Positions 39,605 to 49,037 of a stretch of 64,000 nucleotides of DNA are shown in pieces. The DNA is taken from NCBI RefSeq assembly GCF_009791395.1, contig NZ_WSZK01000038.1:1-64000 (forward strand). Direction: 5' to 3'. The notes below the pieces were generated by a model. That model made no database searches. It saw only the letters and a list, made by a program, of their open reading frames with translations, and had not been told where the DNA came from. The DNA comes from Halomarina oriensis (lineage in GTDB: Archaea; Halobacteriota; Halobacteria; Halobacteriales; Haloarculaceae). Numbering within the stretch: the stretch's first letter is position 1; each line of letters opens with the position of its first letter. The translations under genes were made by a program, and so were the position numbers.

Positions 39605-40810
39605 CTACAGCGCCGCCCGCTCGCCGTCGGTGTAGACCGTCTCGACGTCCCGGAGCGCGGCGATGTCGTCGAGCGGATTCCCGCCGAGTGCGACGAGATC
39701 CGCCCTCGCGCCCGCCTCGATTCGCCCGATATCGTCGTCCGGGACGGTCCGAGCGGCGACGCTCGTCCCCGCCTCGATGGCCTCCATCTCGCTCAGGCCG
39801 ATTTCGTCCACGAGCAACTCCGCTTCCAGCGCGTTCTCGCCGTGAGGGACGAGCGCGGGGCCGATGAAGTCCGTCCCGAGGGCGATGGGGACGTCGGCCT
39901 CGTAGGCACGCCGGACCGAGTCGACGTGCGCCTCGTAGGCCTCGCGGGCCTTCCGGAGGCCCCACTCGGGCATCTCGTGGTCCGCACCGTGTTCGACGAT
40001 GCGGTGCATGATGGCGAGCGTCGGGACGAACGTCGCGTCGTGGTCGTGAAAGAGGGTCAGCGCGTTGTCGTCGAGGTAGAAGCCGTGTTCGATGGTGTCG
40101 ACGCCGTTCTCCAGGGCGCTGACGACACCCGGCGTCCCCTGGGCGTGGGAGGCGACGGGGATGCCGACGCGACCCGCCTCCTCGGTGAACGCACGAATCT
40201 CGGCGTCCGTGAACTGGCTGTGGTCCGGGGCGTCCAGTTCCGAGAGGACGCCGCCCGTGGTCATGATCTTCAGGCAGTCGACACCCTGGCGGATGCGCTG
40301 GCGAGCGACCTTCCGGCACTCGTCCTCGCCGTCGGCGAGCGTCGCCAGCCCGGAGTTGTCGGCGACCCACTCCAGCGGGAGGGAGTGGGTGTCGCCGTGA
40401 CCGGCGGTCTGGGAGATGCTCTTGCCGCTGGTGTAGACTCGTGGGCCGGGAATCTCCCCCTCGGCGATGGCCTGCTTGAGACCGAGACCGGTGGCGCTCC
40501 CCACGTCGCGGACGCTCGTGAACCCCGCCGCGAGGAGTTTCCGGCAGTCGGCCGTCGCGCGGGCGGTCAGTGTCGCCACGTCCTCGGTGACCCACGCCAT
40601 CGGAGCTAGCGAGCGCAGGCCCGCGAGGTGGACGTGGGCGTCGATGAGTCCCGGAATCACCACGTCGTGGTCGTAGTGCTCGTCGTCGGCGTCGACGTCG
40701 TCGGGCGAACCGACGGCGTCGATGCGCCCGTCGGCGAGTCGGAGGCGAACGTCGTGTCGTGGCTCGTCGGCGATCCCGTCGACGAGCGTCCCGCAGTCGA
40801 TAGTTGTCAC
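39605..40810 (-). CDS. Metal-dependent amidohydrolase (imidazolonepropionase/prolidase-like)
   Basis: 401 aa amidohydrolase-superfamily TIM barrel. Metal ligands are visible in order: GLIDAHVHLAG (H-x-H, about residue 60), the carbamylated-type lysine in DCLKIMTTGG, His in VASHAQG, His in TIEHGFYL and Asp in ALGTDFIG. The C-terminal GARADLVALGGNPLDDI closes the small beta domain. Such proteins hydrolyse cyclic amides or Xaa-Pro dipeptides. The exact substrate is unknown. It converges with the lipoprotein gene. Confidence 0.92.
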   Translation of the reverse strand: MTTIDCGTLVDGIADEPRHDVRLRLADGRIDAVGSPDDVDADDEHYDHDVVIPGLIDAHVHLAGLRSLAPMAWVTEDVATLTARATADCRKLLAAGFTSVRDVGSATGLGLKQAIAEGEIPGPRVYTSGKSISQTAGHGDTHSLPLEWVADNSGLATLADGEDECRKVARQRIRQGVDCLKIMTTGGVLSELDAPDHSQFTDAEIRAFTEEAGRVGIPVASHAQGTPGVVSALENGVDTIEHGFYLDDNALTLFHDHDATFVPTLAIMHRIVEHGADHEMPEWGLRKAREAYEAHVDSVRRAYEADVPIALGTDFIGPALVPHGENALEAELLVDEIGLSEMEAIEAGTSVAARTVPDDDIGRIEAGARADLVALGGNPLDDIAALRDVETVYTDGERAAL

Positions 40811-40947
40811 GTGTTGTCACGGGCCGACCGGAGAGCGCATGAACCTACCGGAGTCGTCCGTTCCCGAGTCGGTTCGCTGGCCCGTCGCCGGCAATCCGCA
40901 GCGTCCGGCCACAGTCTTACACGGCGGCCGCGTGTAGCTTCTCCTCC

Positions 40948-41685
40948 ATGTCTCACGAGGCCGAAATCGTCGCGGCGCACCACCTGACGCCGACAGTCAA
41001 GCAGTTCCGCCTGCGGGTACCGGACCACGAGTTCGAGTTCGACCCCGGCCAGCACACCACCGTCCAGTTCGAGTTCGACGGCGAGGGCACCGAGGGGGCG
41101 GCCGACCCGGGCGACACCGTCGTCCGGCCCTACACCGCGACCAACACGCCCGGCGGCGACCAGGTGACGCTCGCCGTCAAGCGCTACGACGACGGCCTCG
41201 CCTCGGCGTACATGCACCAGCGCCGGGTCGGCGACACGGTCACCGTCGGCGAGTTCGAGGGGAACCTCTCCGTCGAGGACCCCGACGAGGACGTCGCGTT
41301 CGTCTCGACGGGGACGGGCATCACCCCCATGATGGCGATGCTCAAGCGGTACCTCGACGTCGGCGAGGGGCACGTTCAGTTCCTCTACGGTGAGAAAGAC
41401 GAGGAGCACGTCATCTACCGCGAGACGCTCGAACAGTTGGCGAGCGAGCACGCGAACCTCGACTACACGCTCGTGCTCTCCGACTCGGACTACGACTGGG
41501 ACGGCCGTATCGGTCACGTCCAGGACCACCTCGACGACGTGTTCGAGTCGGTCGACGGGCGTGACGTCTACGTCTGTGGCGTCCCGGAGATGGTCGTCGA
41601 GACCAAAGAGGAACTCGCGGACCTCGGCGCACCCGACGACCGGGTGTTCACCGAGGGCTGGGAGGACGGCGTCGTCGAGGAGTAG
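40948..41685 (+). CDS. Ferredoxin-NADP reductase-like FAD oxidoreductase
   Basis: 245 aa. The FAD domain holds the RPYT motif (here VVRPYTATN) near residue 58, and the NAD(P) domain the loop VSTGTGITPMMAML near residue 115, ending in VYVCGVPEMV and a short EGWEDG tail. It passes electrons between NAD(P)H and a small redox protein. The partner is not encoded nearby. It is a single gene, divergent from the amidohydrolase. Confidence 0.92.
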   Translation: MSHEAEIVAAHHLTPTVKQFRLRVPDHEFEFDPGQHTTVQFEFDGEGTEGAADPGDTVVRPYTATNTPGGDQVTLAVKRYDDGLASAYMHQRRVGDTVTVGEFEGNLSVEDPDEDVAFVSTGTGITPMMAMLKRYLDVGEGHVQFLYGEKDEEHVIYRETLEQLASEHANLDYTLVLSDSDYDWDGRIGHVQDHLDDVFESVDGRDVYVCGVPEMVVETKEELADLGAPDDRVFTEGWEDGVVEE

Positions 41686-41706
41686 CGAGGTCCGAGTCGG
41701 ACCCCC

Positions 41707-42465
41707 TCACCAGGGTGCGTAACCGCCGTCGTACGCCGCTATCCGTTCGCGTTCGCACTCCGCGAACGTGAGCATCAACCGCGGGTCGCGGCCGTCGGGG
41801 CGGACGAACTGACAGCCACAGGTGCCCCGGTCGGTGTCGAACTGCTCCTCGCGGACGTCCTTGGACTCCCAGGGGTAGCCGCTGACCATCGGACTGACGA
41901 CGAGATGCTCGCCCACCGGTTCCATGTAGCCGTCCTCGTGGTCGAGACCGAGCGCGTGCCCGCACTCGTGGAGGAGGACCTGCAGGGCGTACGCGGAGTT
42001 CGACCAGCCGGTCACCTCGGGACAGTCCTCGACGGGCGGGAGGTCCGCCAGCGCCTCGGCCCCGCCGACCGCGGCGACGTGGGGAATTCCCGCCCCGGTC
42101 GGGAACTCGTGCATCGACCGCGCGGTGACGAGGAGGTTGACGTCGTCGGCCGGGGCCGTCGGGCCGCCGACCGAACCCTGGGCGAGCATCGTGGGCCACT
42201 CGCCGCCCGTGACCAGTTCGTATGCGTTCTCGCTCGACGCGTCGACGGTGCCGCCGTGTTCGACGACGACGCCCTCACGGGCCGGGTCGAACGCTCGCTC
42301 GACGTGTCCGCGGAGCGTCTCCCAGACGTCGTAGTTCGCTGCCTGCTCGGTGAACCAGATCTTGACGTTCACCTCCGTCTCGGGTTCGCGGCGCGTCGTG
42401 CCGGTCACGCTCGCGGAACCCAGCGCTGCGACGGAGAGGAAAAACGAGCGACGGGTCAGCCCCAT
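41707..42465 (-). CDS. Tat-exported metzincin-type zinc metalloprotease
   Basis: 252 aa. The N-terminus MGLTRRSFFLSVAALGSASV is a twin-arginine signal. The complete metzincin zinc motif HECGHALGLDH (HExxHxxGxxH) is at residues 166-176, and a Met-turn follows in SPMVSGY (Met193). The preceding NSAYALQVLL helix fits the family, and paired cysteines (CPE, CGC, EC) may form disulfides outside. It probably degrades proteins at the cell surface or in the medium. The match resembles M10A or M57-like peptidases. Confidence 0.85.
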   Translation of the reverse strand: MGLTRRSFFLSVAALGSASVTGTTRREPETEVNVKIWFTEQAANYDVWETLRGHVERAFDPAREGVVVEHGGTVDASSENAYELVTGGEWPTMLAQGSVGGPTAPADDVNLLVTARSMHEFPTGAGIPHVAAVGGAEALADLPPVEDCPEVTGWSNSAYALQVLLHECGHALGLDHEDGYMEPVGEHLVVSPMVSGYPWESKDVREEQFDTDRGTCGCQFVRPDGRDPRLMLTFAECERERIAAYDGGYAPW

Positions 42466-42741
42466 CGCCGTCTCTCACCCGGTTCGCGTGCCAGTTCGTG
42501 TGCCATGATGTGTGTGCCAACGCCCGTTTCCGGGCTGGTCCGTTTCCGGACGTATCACAGACTCACGACCACGCCTCCATCGGCGTCACCGCTACATAGC
42601 GGAACTCAGAACTGTGAGTCGGGCTATGTATATTACCGAGGACAGTGCTCGGCGACGATAGGTCGCCGGCGAGAGATGTCACGGCGACAGTCCAGTCCGG
42701 AGAGGGGAGTTTTAACGTGAGACCCGCGCGAGATACGGGTC

Positions 42742-44619
42742 GTGAACGCGGCACCACTCACACAGTCGTCCGTAGCGATACCGCCGGTCACGACGGGCAT
42801 GCTCGTCGTGTTCGGCGTCGTGGTGCTCGCACTCGTCCTCTTCGCCACGGAACTGCTCCCCATCGACGTGACGGCGCTGCTCGTCGCGGTGGTGCTGATG
42901 GTCCTCGGGCCGCTGACGGACATCACCGTCCAGGAGGGGCTGTCGGGGTTCTCGAACCCCGCGACCATCACCGTCTTGGCGATGCTCATCCTCTCGGCGG
43001 GCGTCTCGAAGACGGGCGCGGTCCAGATACTCGGCCGCCGGATGGCACGGTTCGCGGGGACCGACCGCCGTCGCCAGTTGGCGGCGACCATCGGCGTGAC
43101 GAGCATCTCCTCGGGGTTCATCAACAACACGCCCGTCGTCGCCATCCTCGTCCCCGTCGTCTCCGACATCGCGCACAAGGGGAAGACCTCCCCGTCGAAA
43201 CTGCTGATGCCGCTGTCGTTCGCCTCCATGCTCGGCGGGATGCTGACGCTCATCGGCACCTCGACGAACATCCTCGCCAGTTCGACCGTCGCCTCGCTCG
43301 GCCAGCAGGAGGAGTACGCCGGCCTCGGCCTCCGAGCGTTCACGGTGTTCGAGTTCACCGACATCGGCCTGCTCGTCCTCGCCGTCGGGTCGGTCTACCT
43401 GATGACCATCGGCTACCGCCTGACACCCGAACGCGTCCCGCCCGAGGAGGGCTACGTCGAGGAGTACGAGATAGAGGGGTTCCTGACCGACGTGGTCGTC
43501 GACGCCGACTCGCCGCTGACGGGGATGCCCGTCTCGCGGGCCGTCGACGAACGTCTGTTCGACGCCGACATCCTGCAACTCGAACGCGGGGGCGAACGCT
43601 TCTCCGAACCACTCGGGAAAAAGGAGATCCAACCCGGCGACACCCTCCGGATCCGGGCCGACCGGAACACCCTCCGGCGGTTCATGCTCGCCGACGGCCT
43701 CAGTCTGCTCGGTGGACCCCGCACCGACGCCGAGTTGACCGAGACCGACGAGGGAATCGACCCGGCGCTCGTCGAGGTGGTCGTCCCCCGTGGCTCGTTC
43801 CTCGTCGGCGAGACACTCGCCAGTTCGACGTTCCGCCAGCGCTACGACGCGAACGTCCTCGCCTTCCGCTCGCGGGGGGAACTCATCCGCAACCGACTGG
43901 AGGACATCACCATCCAGGTCGGCGACACGCTCCTCGTCCAGACCACCCCCGACAGCCTCGACCGCCTCGCGGAGAACCGCGACTTCATCGTCGCCCGCGA
44001 ACCCGAACAGCCCAGCTACCGGACCGAGAAGATTCCGCTCGCCGTCGGCATCGTCCTCGCCGTCGTCGGCGTCGCCGCCCTCGGACTCCTCGACATCGTC
44101 GTCAGCGCGCTCGCGGGCGTCGTCGCCATGCTCGTCACGGGCGTCATCCGCCCCAACGAGGTCTACGAGTCCGTCGAGTGGAACGTCGTCTTCCTCCTCG
44201 CGGGCGTCATCCCCCTCGGTATCGCCCTCCAGAACACCGGCGGCGCACAACTGCTCGGCGCGCTCGTCGCGCTGACCGGGAACTACCTCCCCGCCATCGG
44301 CGTGCTGTGGGTGTTCTACGTGGCGACGAGCCTCATCACGAACGTCATCTCGAACAACGCCAGCGTCGTGTTGATGATACCGGTCGCCGTCGACGCCGCG
44401 GTCCGCGTCGGCGCGAGTCCGTTCGCGTTCGTCCTCGCGGTGACGTTCGCCGCCTCGACGGCCTTCCTCAGCCCCGTCGGCTACCAGACGAACCTGTTCA
44501 TCTACGGGCCGGGGGGCTACCGGTTCACCGACTACGCACGCGTCGGCGGCCTGCTCCAACTCGTTCTCTCGGTGGTCACCGTCGTCGGTATCGTCGTGTT
44601 CCGCGGCCTCACCGTCTGA
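42742..44619 (+). CDS. SLC13-family transporter with two TrkA-C domains
   Basis: 625 aa, GTG start. The N-terminal half has about five helices and SSGFINNTPVVAILVPVV, the signature of divalent anion:sodium symporters. Two TrkA-C-like regulatory domains fill residues ~230-400 (ERGGERFSEPLGKKEIQPGD, then LVVQT-type strands). The C-terminal half repeats the helix bundle with SNNASVVLMIPVAV and SPVGYQTNLFIYGPGGY. It likely imports sulfate or carboxylates. Regulation by a small ligand at TrkA-C is inferred. Confidence 0.9.
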   Translation: MNAAPLTQSSVAIPPVTTGMLVVFGVVVLALVLFATELLPIDVTALLVAVVLMVLGPLTDITVQEGLSGFSNPATITVLAMLILSAGVSKTGAVQILGRRMARFAGTDRRRQLAATIGVTSISSGFINNTPVVAILVPVVSDIAHKGKTSPSKLLMPLSFASMLGGMLTLIGTSTNILASSTVASLGQQEEYAGLGLRAFTVFEFTDIGLLVLAVGSVYLMTIGYRLTPERVPPEEGYVEEYEIEGFLTDVVVDADSPLTGMPVSRAVDERLFDADILQLERGGERFSEPLGKKEIQPGDTLRIRADRNTLRRFMLADGLSLLGGPRTDAELTETDEGIDPALVEVVVPRGSFLVGETLASSTFRQRYDANVLAFRSRGELIRNRLEDITIQVGDTLLVQTTPDSLDRLAENRDFIVAREPEQPSYRTEKIPLAVGIVLAVVGVAALGLLDIVVSALAGVVAMLVTGVIRPNEVYESVEWNVVFLLAGVIPLGIALQNTGGAQLLGALVALTGNYLPAIGVLWVFYVATSLITNVISNNASVVLMIPVAVDAAVRVGASPFAFVLAVTFAASTAFLSPVGYQTNLFIYGPGGYRFTDYARVGGLLQLVLSVVTVVGIVVFRGLTV

Positions 44620-44738
44620 CCGGGTCCGGAGGGTGGTGGAGTCGACCCCACGTTCGTCGTCAGAGACTGTCACCCCGCCGTGAACGGACGGCACAGGCTG
44701 CCATCAGGCTTTTGCGTACGTCGGTACTCCCTGCGGGT

Positions 44739-45215
44739 ATGTCCGACACGGTAGACATCGAAATCGAAAGCGAAGGCGACGAACAGGAACTGGACGACGA
44801 CGTCGACGCCGAATCGGTCGACCCCGGCGTCACCGCGGACGTCGAGGAGGACGTCGCCAGCGAGGACGAGAACGACGAACCGTTCGAGGGCGAGCGCGCC
44901 ATCTCGTTCGGCGACGCGACGGGCACGCTCGCCGAGTCGTTCGACATCGACGCACACAAAGGCGAGACCATCACCGACCTCTCGACGGTCGAGACGGAGG
45001 ACGGCCAGCAGTTGGTCGCAACCGTCGAACACCGCCGCCGAACGGCGCTGTCGGCCCGTCTCGCCGACGCCCGGCGTACCGGTCGCCGCGTCGGCACCGT
45101 CGCGCTCCTCGTCGGCATCGCCGCCGTCGCCATCTCGGCCGTCCGTCGCTCGCGTCGGGACGACGACGGTCTCGAGATCACCGACACCGAAGCCAGCGAC
45201 CTCGACGAGCGGTAG
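44739..45215 (+). CDS. Acidic protein with one membrane segment
   Basis: 158 aa. The first ~70 residues are very acidic (EIESEGDEQELDDDVDAE). The SFGDATGTLAESFDIDAH region looks folded. A basic stretch (EHRRRTALSARLADARR) precedes one transmembrane helix (VGTVALLVGIAAVAISAV) close to the C-terminus. A tail-anchored protein of unknown function. Confidence 0.65.
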   Translation: MSDTVDIEIESEGDEQELDDDVDAESVDPGVTADVEEDVASEDENDEPFEGERAISFGDATGTLAESFDIDAHKGETITDLSTVETEDGQQLVATVEHRRRTALSARLADARRTGRRVGTVALLVGIAAVAISAVRRSRRDDDGLEITDTEASDLDER

Positions 45216-45357
45216 ACTGCGAACCGCGAACACCGACCACGATCACCGCTTCTTTCGACACCACCGTCCGAGACGACCTCGCTCCACGAGCGGTCACGCC
45301 CGACAGACACCGTTCGCGGGGCGAGAGACTATCCGTCGGGCCGTCGTTGGCGATGCC

Positions 45358-45915
45358 ATGGTCGACGTACTCGGTCACCTCGGGATGGCGTTACTCTGGC
45401 TCTCACCTGCTTGGCTGTTCATCGACGACCAGCGAACCGGCCTGGCGTTCCTCGGGTCGGCGTTCTGGTTCGGGATGCTCCCCGACGTCGACCTGGTGTT
45501 ACAGGGGTTCGACGGCATCCACCACCACGGCGTCTTCCACACCCTCCTGTTCGCCGCCGCCGGCGCGGCGCTGGTCGGCCCACTGCTGGGACTGGCGATG
45601 CGCCGACTGTTCGGCGGCACCGACTGGTTCTCACAGCAGGCGACCGACCACGCCATCGGACTCGGCGTCGTCGGCGTCTTCGTGGCGAGCGTCGCCCACG
45701 TCTTCGCCGACATGCTCTCGGCACCGGACACCTCGACCCGTATCGAACCGCTCTGGCCGCTCGTCGAGGGACCGATCGTCTACATGGACGTCCTCTACTA
45801 CAAGTCGTTCTGGGCGACCATCGGCCTGTTCGTCGCCGGTATCGTCGGGAACCTCGCCTTCTGGTATCTCGCACACGGCCGGCCGAGTCGGCGGGCGATG
45901 ACCGACACCGCCTGA
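45358..45915 (+). CDS. Membrane-bound metal-dependent hydrolase (YdjM/DUF457-like)
   Basis: 185 aa with about four helices. The metal-site pattern is seen in MLPDVDLVLQGF and HHHGVFHTLLFA, and in VASVAHVFADML, as in the YdjM family of membrane-bound hydrolases. It is the last gene with ordinary haloarchaeal composition before the island. Function in the family is poorly known. Confidence 0.82.
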   Translation: MVDVLGHLGMALLWLSPAWLFIDDQRTGLAFLGSAFWFGMLPDVDLVLQGFDGIHHHGVFHTLLFAAAGAALVGPLLGLAMRRLFGGTDWFSQQATDHAIGLGVVGVFVASVAHVFADMLSAPDTSTRIEPLWPLVEGPIVYMDVLYYKSFWATIGLFVAGIVGNLAFWYLAHGRPSRRAMTDTA

Positions 45916-45984
45916 ACGCCACGGAGACCCCTCCGAAGGGGTTCGAACCGCGCTCACTCACCCGTTCGGTTCCGTCGTAGCCGC

Positions 45985-46042
45985 TTCGCTCCTCGCGTGA
46001 ACGCTCGGAGCAGAACAGCGAGGAACGGACGTGAGGAGCGAA
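45985..46042. repeat. Inverted repeat at the island edge
   Basis: TTCGCTCCTCGCGT (45985-45998) and ACGTGAGGAGCGAA (46029-46042) pair at 13 of 14 positions across a 30-base spacer, about 100 bases before the integrase start. It could be a recombinase site, or a terminator for the gene ending at 45915. No second copy is visible in the window. Confidence 0.4.
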
Positions 46043-46145
46043 CAACGAGCACGGAGGGGACTGGTTCGCGTCGATGGCGAAGCCGACGCACCCCGTCCGG
46101 CTCCATGACGAACTCCTCGTGCCGTCGTCGGTTCGTGGACCAGCC

Positions 46146-47168
46146 ATGACCACGACACTCGAACCGATCGAACCGTACCGCGCCGTCGAACTGTACCTCG
46201 GACAACGTGAGACCGAGGTCGCCGCCAGTACACTCCAGACCCATCGCTCCCGCCTGCGCGCGTTCCTGCGCTGGTGCGAACTGGAGGAAATCGGCAATAT
46301 GAACGATCTGACGGGGCGCAAGCTCCACGAGTTCCGCATCTGGCGGCGGAACGATGGCGATCTCAATCGCGTCAGTGAGAAGACGCAGATGCAGACCCTT
46401 CGCGTCTTCATCCGGTGGTGTGAGTCGATCGAGGCCGTTGATGCCGACCTCTCGACGAAGGTCCAGTCACCCAGCCTCGCTACATCTGACGACTCTCGTG
46501 ATGTGATGCTCAGCGCCGACCGAGCGACCGCGGTACTCTCATACCACGAGAAGTACCACTACGCGTCACTCGAACACGTTACCCTCGCACTCCTGTGGCA
46601 CACCATGATGCGCCGGGGGTCTGCTCGCGCGCTCGACGTCGAGGACTACCACACCGATGAGAGGTATCTCGAGGTTGTTCACCGGCCCGACACAGGCACG
46701 CCCCTGAAGAACAAGGCTGATGGCGAGCGTCTGGTCGCACTCTCTGAGCAGATGTGTACGCTACTGGACGACTGGGTCGCCGACCAGCGTCCCAGTGTTG
46801 AAGACGAGCACGGACGTCAACCGTTGTTGGCGACACTGCGTGGTCGTCTTGGCGCGAGTACAATCACTACATACGCGTATCGAGCCACTCGTCCTTGCAT
46901 CTACACTGACGGCTGCCCACATGACCGCGACATCGAGTCCTGTGACGGTACAGATGTTGATCTGGCATCGAAATGTCCCAGCAGTGTCTCTCCCCACGCC
47001 ATGCGGCGAGGGTCGATTACCCACTCGCTGGAAGAGGGTACCCCAGATAAGGTCATCAGTGACCGGGCCAACGTGAGTCAGGGCATCCTCGACAAGCACT
47101 ATGATCGACGAGACGAGCGCACGAAAATGGAACAACGGAGAGACTACCTTGACAGGACTCGAATGTAG
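46146..47168 (+). CDS. Tyrosine recombinase / phage-type integrase
   Basis: 340 aa from the ATG at 46146 (MTTTLEPIEPYRAV). A SAM-like N-terminal DNA-binding domain (residues 5-105: AASTLQTHRSRLRAFLRWCE) is followed by the catalytic domain. Arg I is in HTMMRRGSARALDVEDY, the H-x-x-R box is SPHAMRRGSITHSL and the nucleophile Tyr is in LDKHYDRRDE. A cysteine-bearing insertion (CIYTDGCPHDRDIESCDGTD) in the catalytic domain is common in haloarchaeal integrases. Its position at the composition change marks it as the mobility gene of the island that follows. Confidence 0.93.
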   Translation: MTTTLEPIEPYRAVELYLGQRETEVAASTLQTHRSRLRAFLRWCELEEIGNMNDLTGRKLHEFRIWRRNDGDLNRVSEKTQMQTLRVFIRWCESIEAVDADLSTKVQSPSLATSDDSRDVMLSADRATAVLSYHEKYHYASLEHVTLALLWHTMMRRGSARALDVEDYHTDERYLEVVHRPDTGTPLKNKADGERLVALSEQMCTLLDDWVADQRPSVEDEHGRQPLLATLRGRLGASTITTYAYRATRPCIYTDGCPHDRDIESCDGTDVDLASKCPSSVSPHAMRRGSITHSLEEGTPDKVISDRANVSQGILDKHYDRRDERTKMEQRRDYLDRTRM

Positions 47169-47275
47169 GGGCAGAGGCATGACTTCGACAAATAAGAATG
47201 TAACGAATTATCGGTATTTTTAGCGTACCACAGTTTTATTATGAGACGACATTGAACTACCACACCACAAGTAAG

Positions 47276-48319
47276 ATGTCCTTCTCCTATTTCGAATGTG
47301 CGAGCGAGCCTGGAATAAACACGGTGAGAGACATGCACGACGGGCTTGAGCTTGCATTGGGTGAGGAGGAAGTTTCATTCGAAGACACGGTCCAGGATGA
47401 TGATAGGGTCATTGGCGTGGACCCGGGGCTGCTCTGGGTGAACAAGGCAGTTTACCGAGCAACTAGGGAAATGCCCAACAACAGCGAACTCCCGGTATTG
47501 TATACCTGGTTTCGTTACGGGCCATCAGTACCCATTCCAGCATTCCTGACGAGTAATATTACTCCAAAAACACTCGGACGGTACGCTAGAGATGAGTATG
47601 AGAGCCGTGAGCATTCCATGTTCAGCCCATACGAGTTCATGCATTTCTTTAGAAATTTAATCAGGCAGGATTCATATTTCAGCAGCGAGATCTCTCTGAC
47701 TGAGTTTTTGCTGGACTTATATCATAGTGATGCGCCTACTGCGTTCCGATCGTTGTACGAATTGAACGTAAAAACTCAGCAGTTATTGGCAGATTTGAAG
47801 TCGATAACAGAGGCGACCCCGATGACAGACGAGCGGGTGAATCAATACTGGGAAAATTTTGAGGAGGTACACAACCGGTTCAGGTCAGCATTGTACAGAG
47901 CAGAACGTATCTCTGAGGCGGCTGCTGACCATGTTCTCAGCTTCATGCATCTTGTCAAGATGGTACTGGAGTGGCTGAAGGGCCAAGACTTCCTTGATCC
48001 CAGTAGCGTTGCTCCAATTAACCGACTCTGGTCTACGTATCAAGCAAATGTGTGGACTTGGCCTGCCCATTGGATGTCATATGAAACAAACGATGGGGAG
48101 AAGCCTGCTGGAGAAGCCTTCCGAACCTATACGAGAGACTCGATTGATGTGAAGAAAAACACTTGGGAGGAAGAACTCCGAAACTTTCGGGACCAGCTTC
48201 GGCAACAAGAGATCATAGGGGCTGAAGCCACCAATAATACGGTAGATCTCAACGGCGATGCAGTCACCCAAATTGATGCGGCGATTTTGGATACCACTGG
48301 ACAAATCTCGACTGAATGA
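47276..48319 (+). CDS. Unknown island protein, first of an overlapping pair
   Basis: 347 aa from the ATG at 47276. It is soluble, mostly helical, with many aromatic residues. Around residues 50-90 the pattern LLWVNKAVYRATREM followed by YTWFRYGPSVPIPAF faintly recalls the Panacea/SocA antitoxin fold (DUF4065), where a helix precedes a YGPV-type turn. I cannot confirm this. Codon use is markedly AT-richer than the chromosome, so it was acquired. Its stop overlaps the next ATG (ATGA), and a TTTTATT promoter-like sequence lies about 40 bases upstream. Confidence 0.75.
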   Translation: MSFSYFECASEPGINTVRDMHDGLELALGEEEVSFEDTVQDDDRVIGVDPGLLWVNKAVYRATREMPNNSELPVLYTWFRYGPSVPIPAFLTSNITPKTLGRYARDEYESREHSMFSPYEFMHFFRNLIRQDSYFSSEISLTEFLLDLYHSDAPTAFRSLYELNVKTQQLLADLKSITEATPMTDERVNQYWENFEEVHNRFRSALYRAERISEAAADHVLSFMHLVKMVLEWLKGQDFLDPSSVAPINRLWSTYQANVWTWPAHWMSYETNDGEKPAGEAFRTYTRDSIDVKKNTWEEELRNFRDQLRQQEIIGAEATNNTVDLNGDAVTQIDAAILDTTGQISTE

Positions 48320-48996
48320 CTGCATTTCTCTGTGCCTCGCTAGCCACAGACGCGGCTAAAGTAGAGGGTACGAGTTTGCAAGAAGCTGCACTTGAGTACC
48401 TACGTGACCGTGAAAATCAAAAAGTAACTTCCGATTCAGTCAAGCAAATCGCTGAGGATCTCCTCACCAAACGTGATGCAGCATACCGTTCACTATGCGA
48501 AGCACTATCTGAGGCAGAATATGATTCTAGCGACCCGGAAGATGTTTCAAGAGTCATTGAATCAACAATAACAATCGATGTGATAGAGGCAGGGTTAAGC
48601 GGGGAGGTTCCGGCGGGACTCGAGCATGGTGTTGAAACTCTCCAAGCGGAACTCATGGAAAATCATACGGATAAGGACCCATTTCGGGTCGTAGCGAATC
48701 TCAGGGACATGATTCAGGCCCGAAACACGACCGTCATGGATTACCTCAGAGATCGAGTCGACAATCCGAACACCGAGCGTGTCGAACAGATCTACGAGGA
48801 GCTTCTTGACAGAACTGGCTCGGAGATAATTGGTGCAGTCTGCGCGGATGCTGCTGGTTGGTGGAGCCCCCGCCCGCACGCTGTGCCGGTAGTTGTTGGT
48901 GCTCGGTCACCGATAAGAGAAAACGAAACATCGATAGATGATTATTTGAATGGACGGACTGAATCCCCCCGGAGCTTGGAACTACAGACCGTGTGA
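48316..48996 (+). CDS. Unknown island protein, second of an overlapping pair
   Basis: 226 aa, start overlapping the previous stop by four bases, so translation is coupled. It is helical and acidic, with no recognisable motif. SLQEAALEYLRDRENQKVTS and TTVMDYLRDRVDNPNTER look like two related helical units. Two tandem unknown genes made in fixed ratio next to a defence locus suggest a toxin-antitoxin or defence pair, but nothing in the sequence proves it. AT-rich like its partner. Confidence 0.72.
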   Translation: MTAFLCASLATDAAKVEGTSLQEAALEYLRDRENQKVTSDSVKQIAEDLLTKRDAAYRSLCEALSEAEYDSSDPEDVSRVIESTITIDVIEAGLSGEVPAGLEHGVETLQAELMENHTDKDPFRVVANLRDMIQARNTTVMDYLRDRVDNPNTERVEQIYEELLDRTGSEIIGAVCADAAGWWSPRPHAVPVVVGARSPIRENETSIDDYLNGRTESPRSLELQTV

Positions 48997-49037
48997 CCTC
49001 CATCAGGGTAGAATTTGATAATTAGCGGGGCGTTGAG

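Noticed and set aside
45916-46145. tRNA gene as integration target
   Set aside because: The GGTTCGAACC word at about 45,940 recalls a T-arm, but no acceptor or anticodon arms can be folded around it.
46074-46145. Upstream start for the integrase
   Set aside because: The extra 24 residues are not recombinase-like and overlap the inverted-repeat region. The ATG at 46146 starts the normal N-terminal helix.
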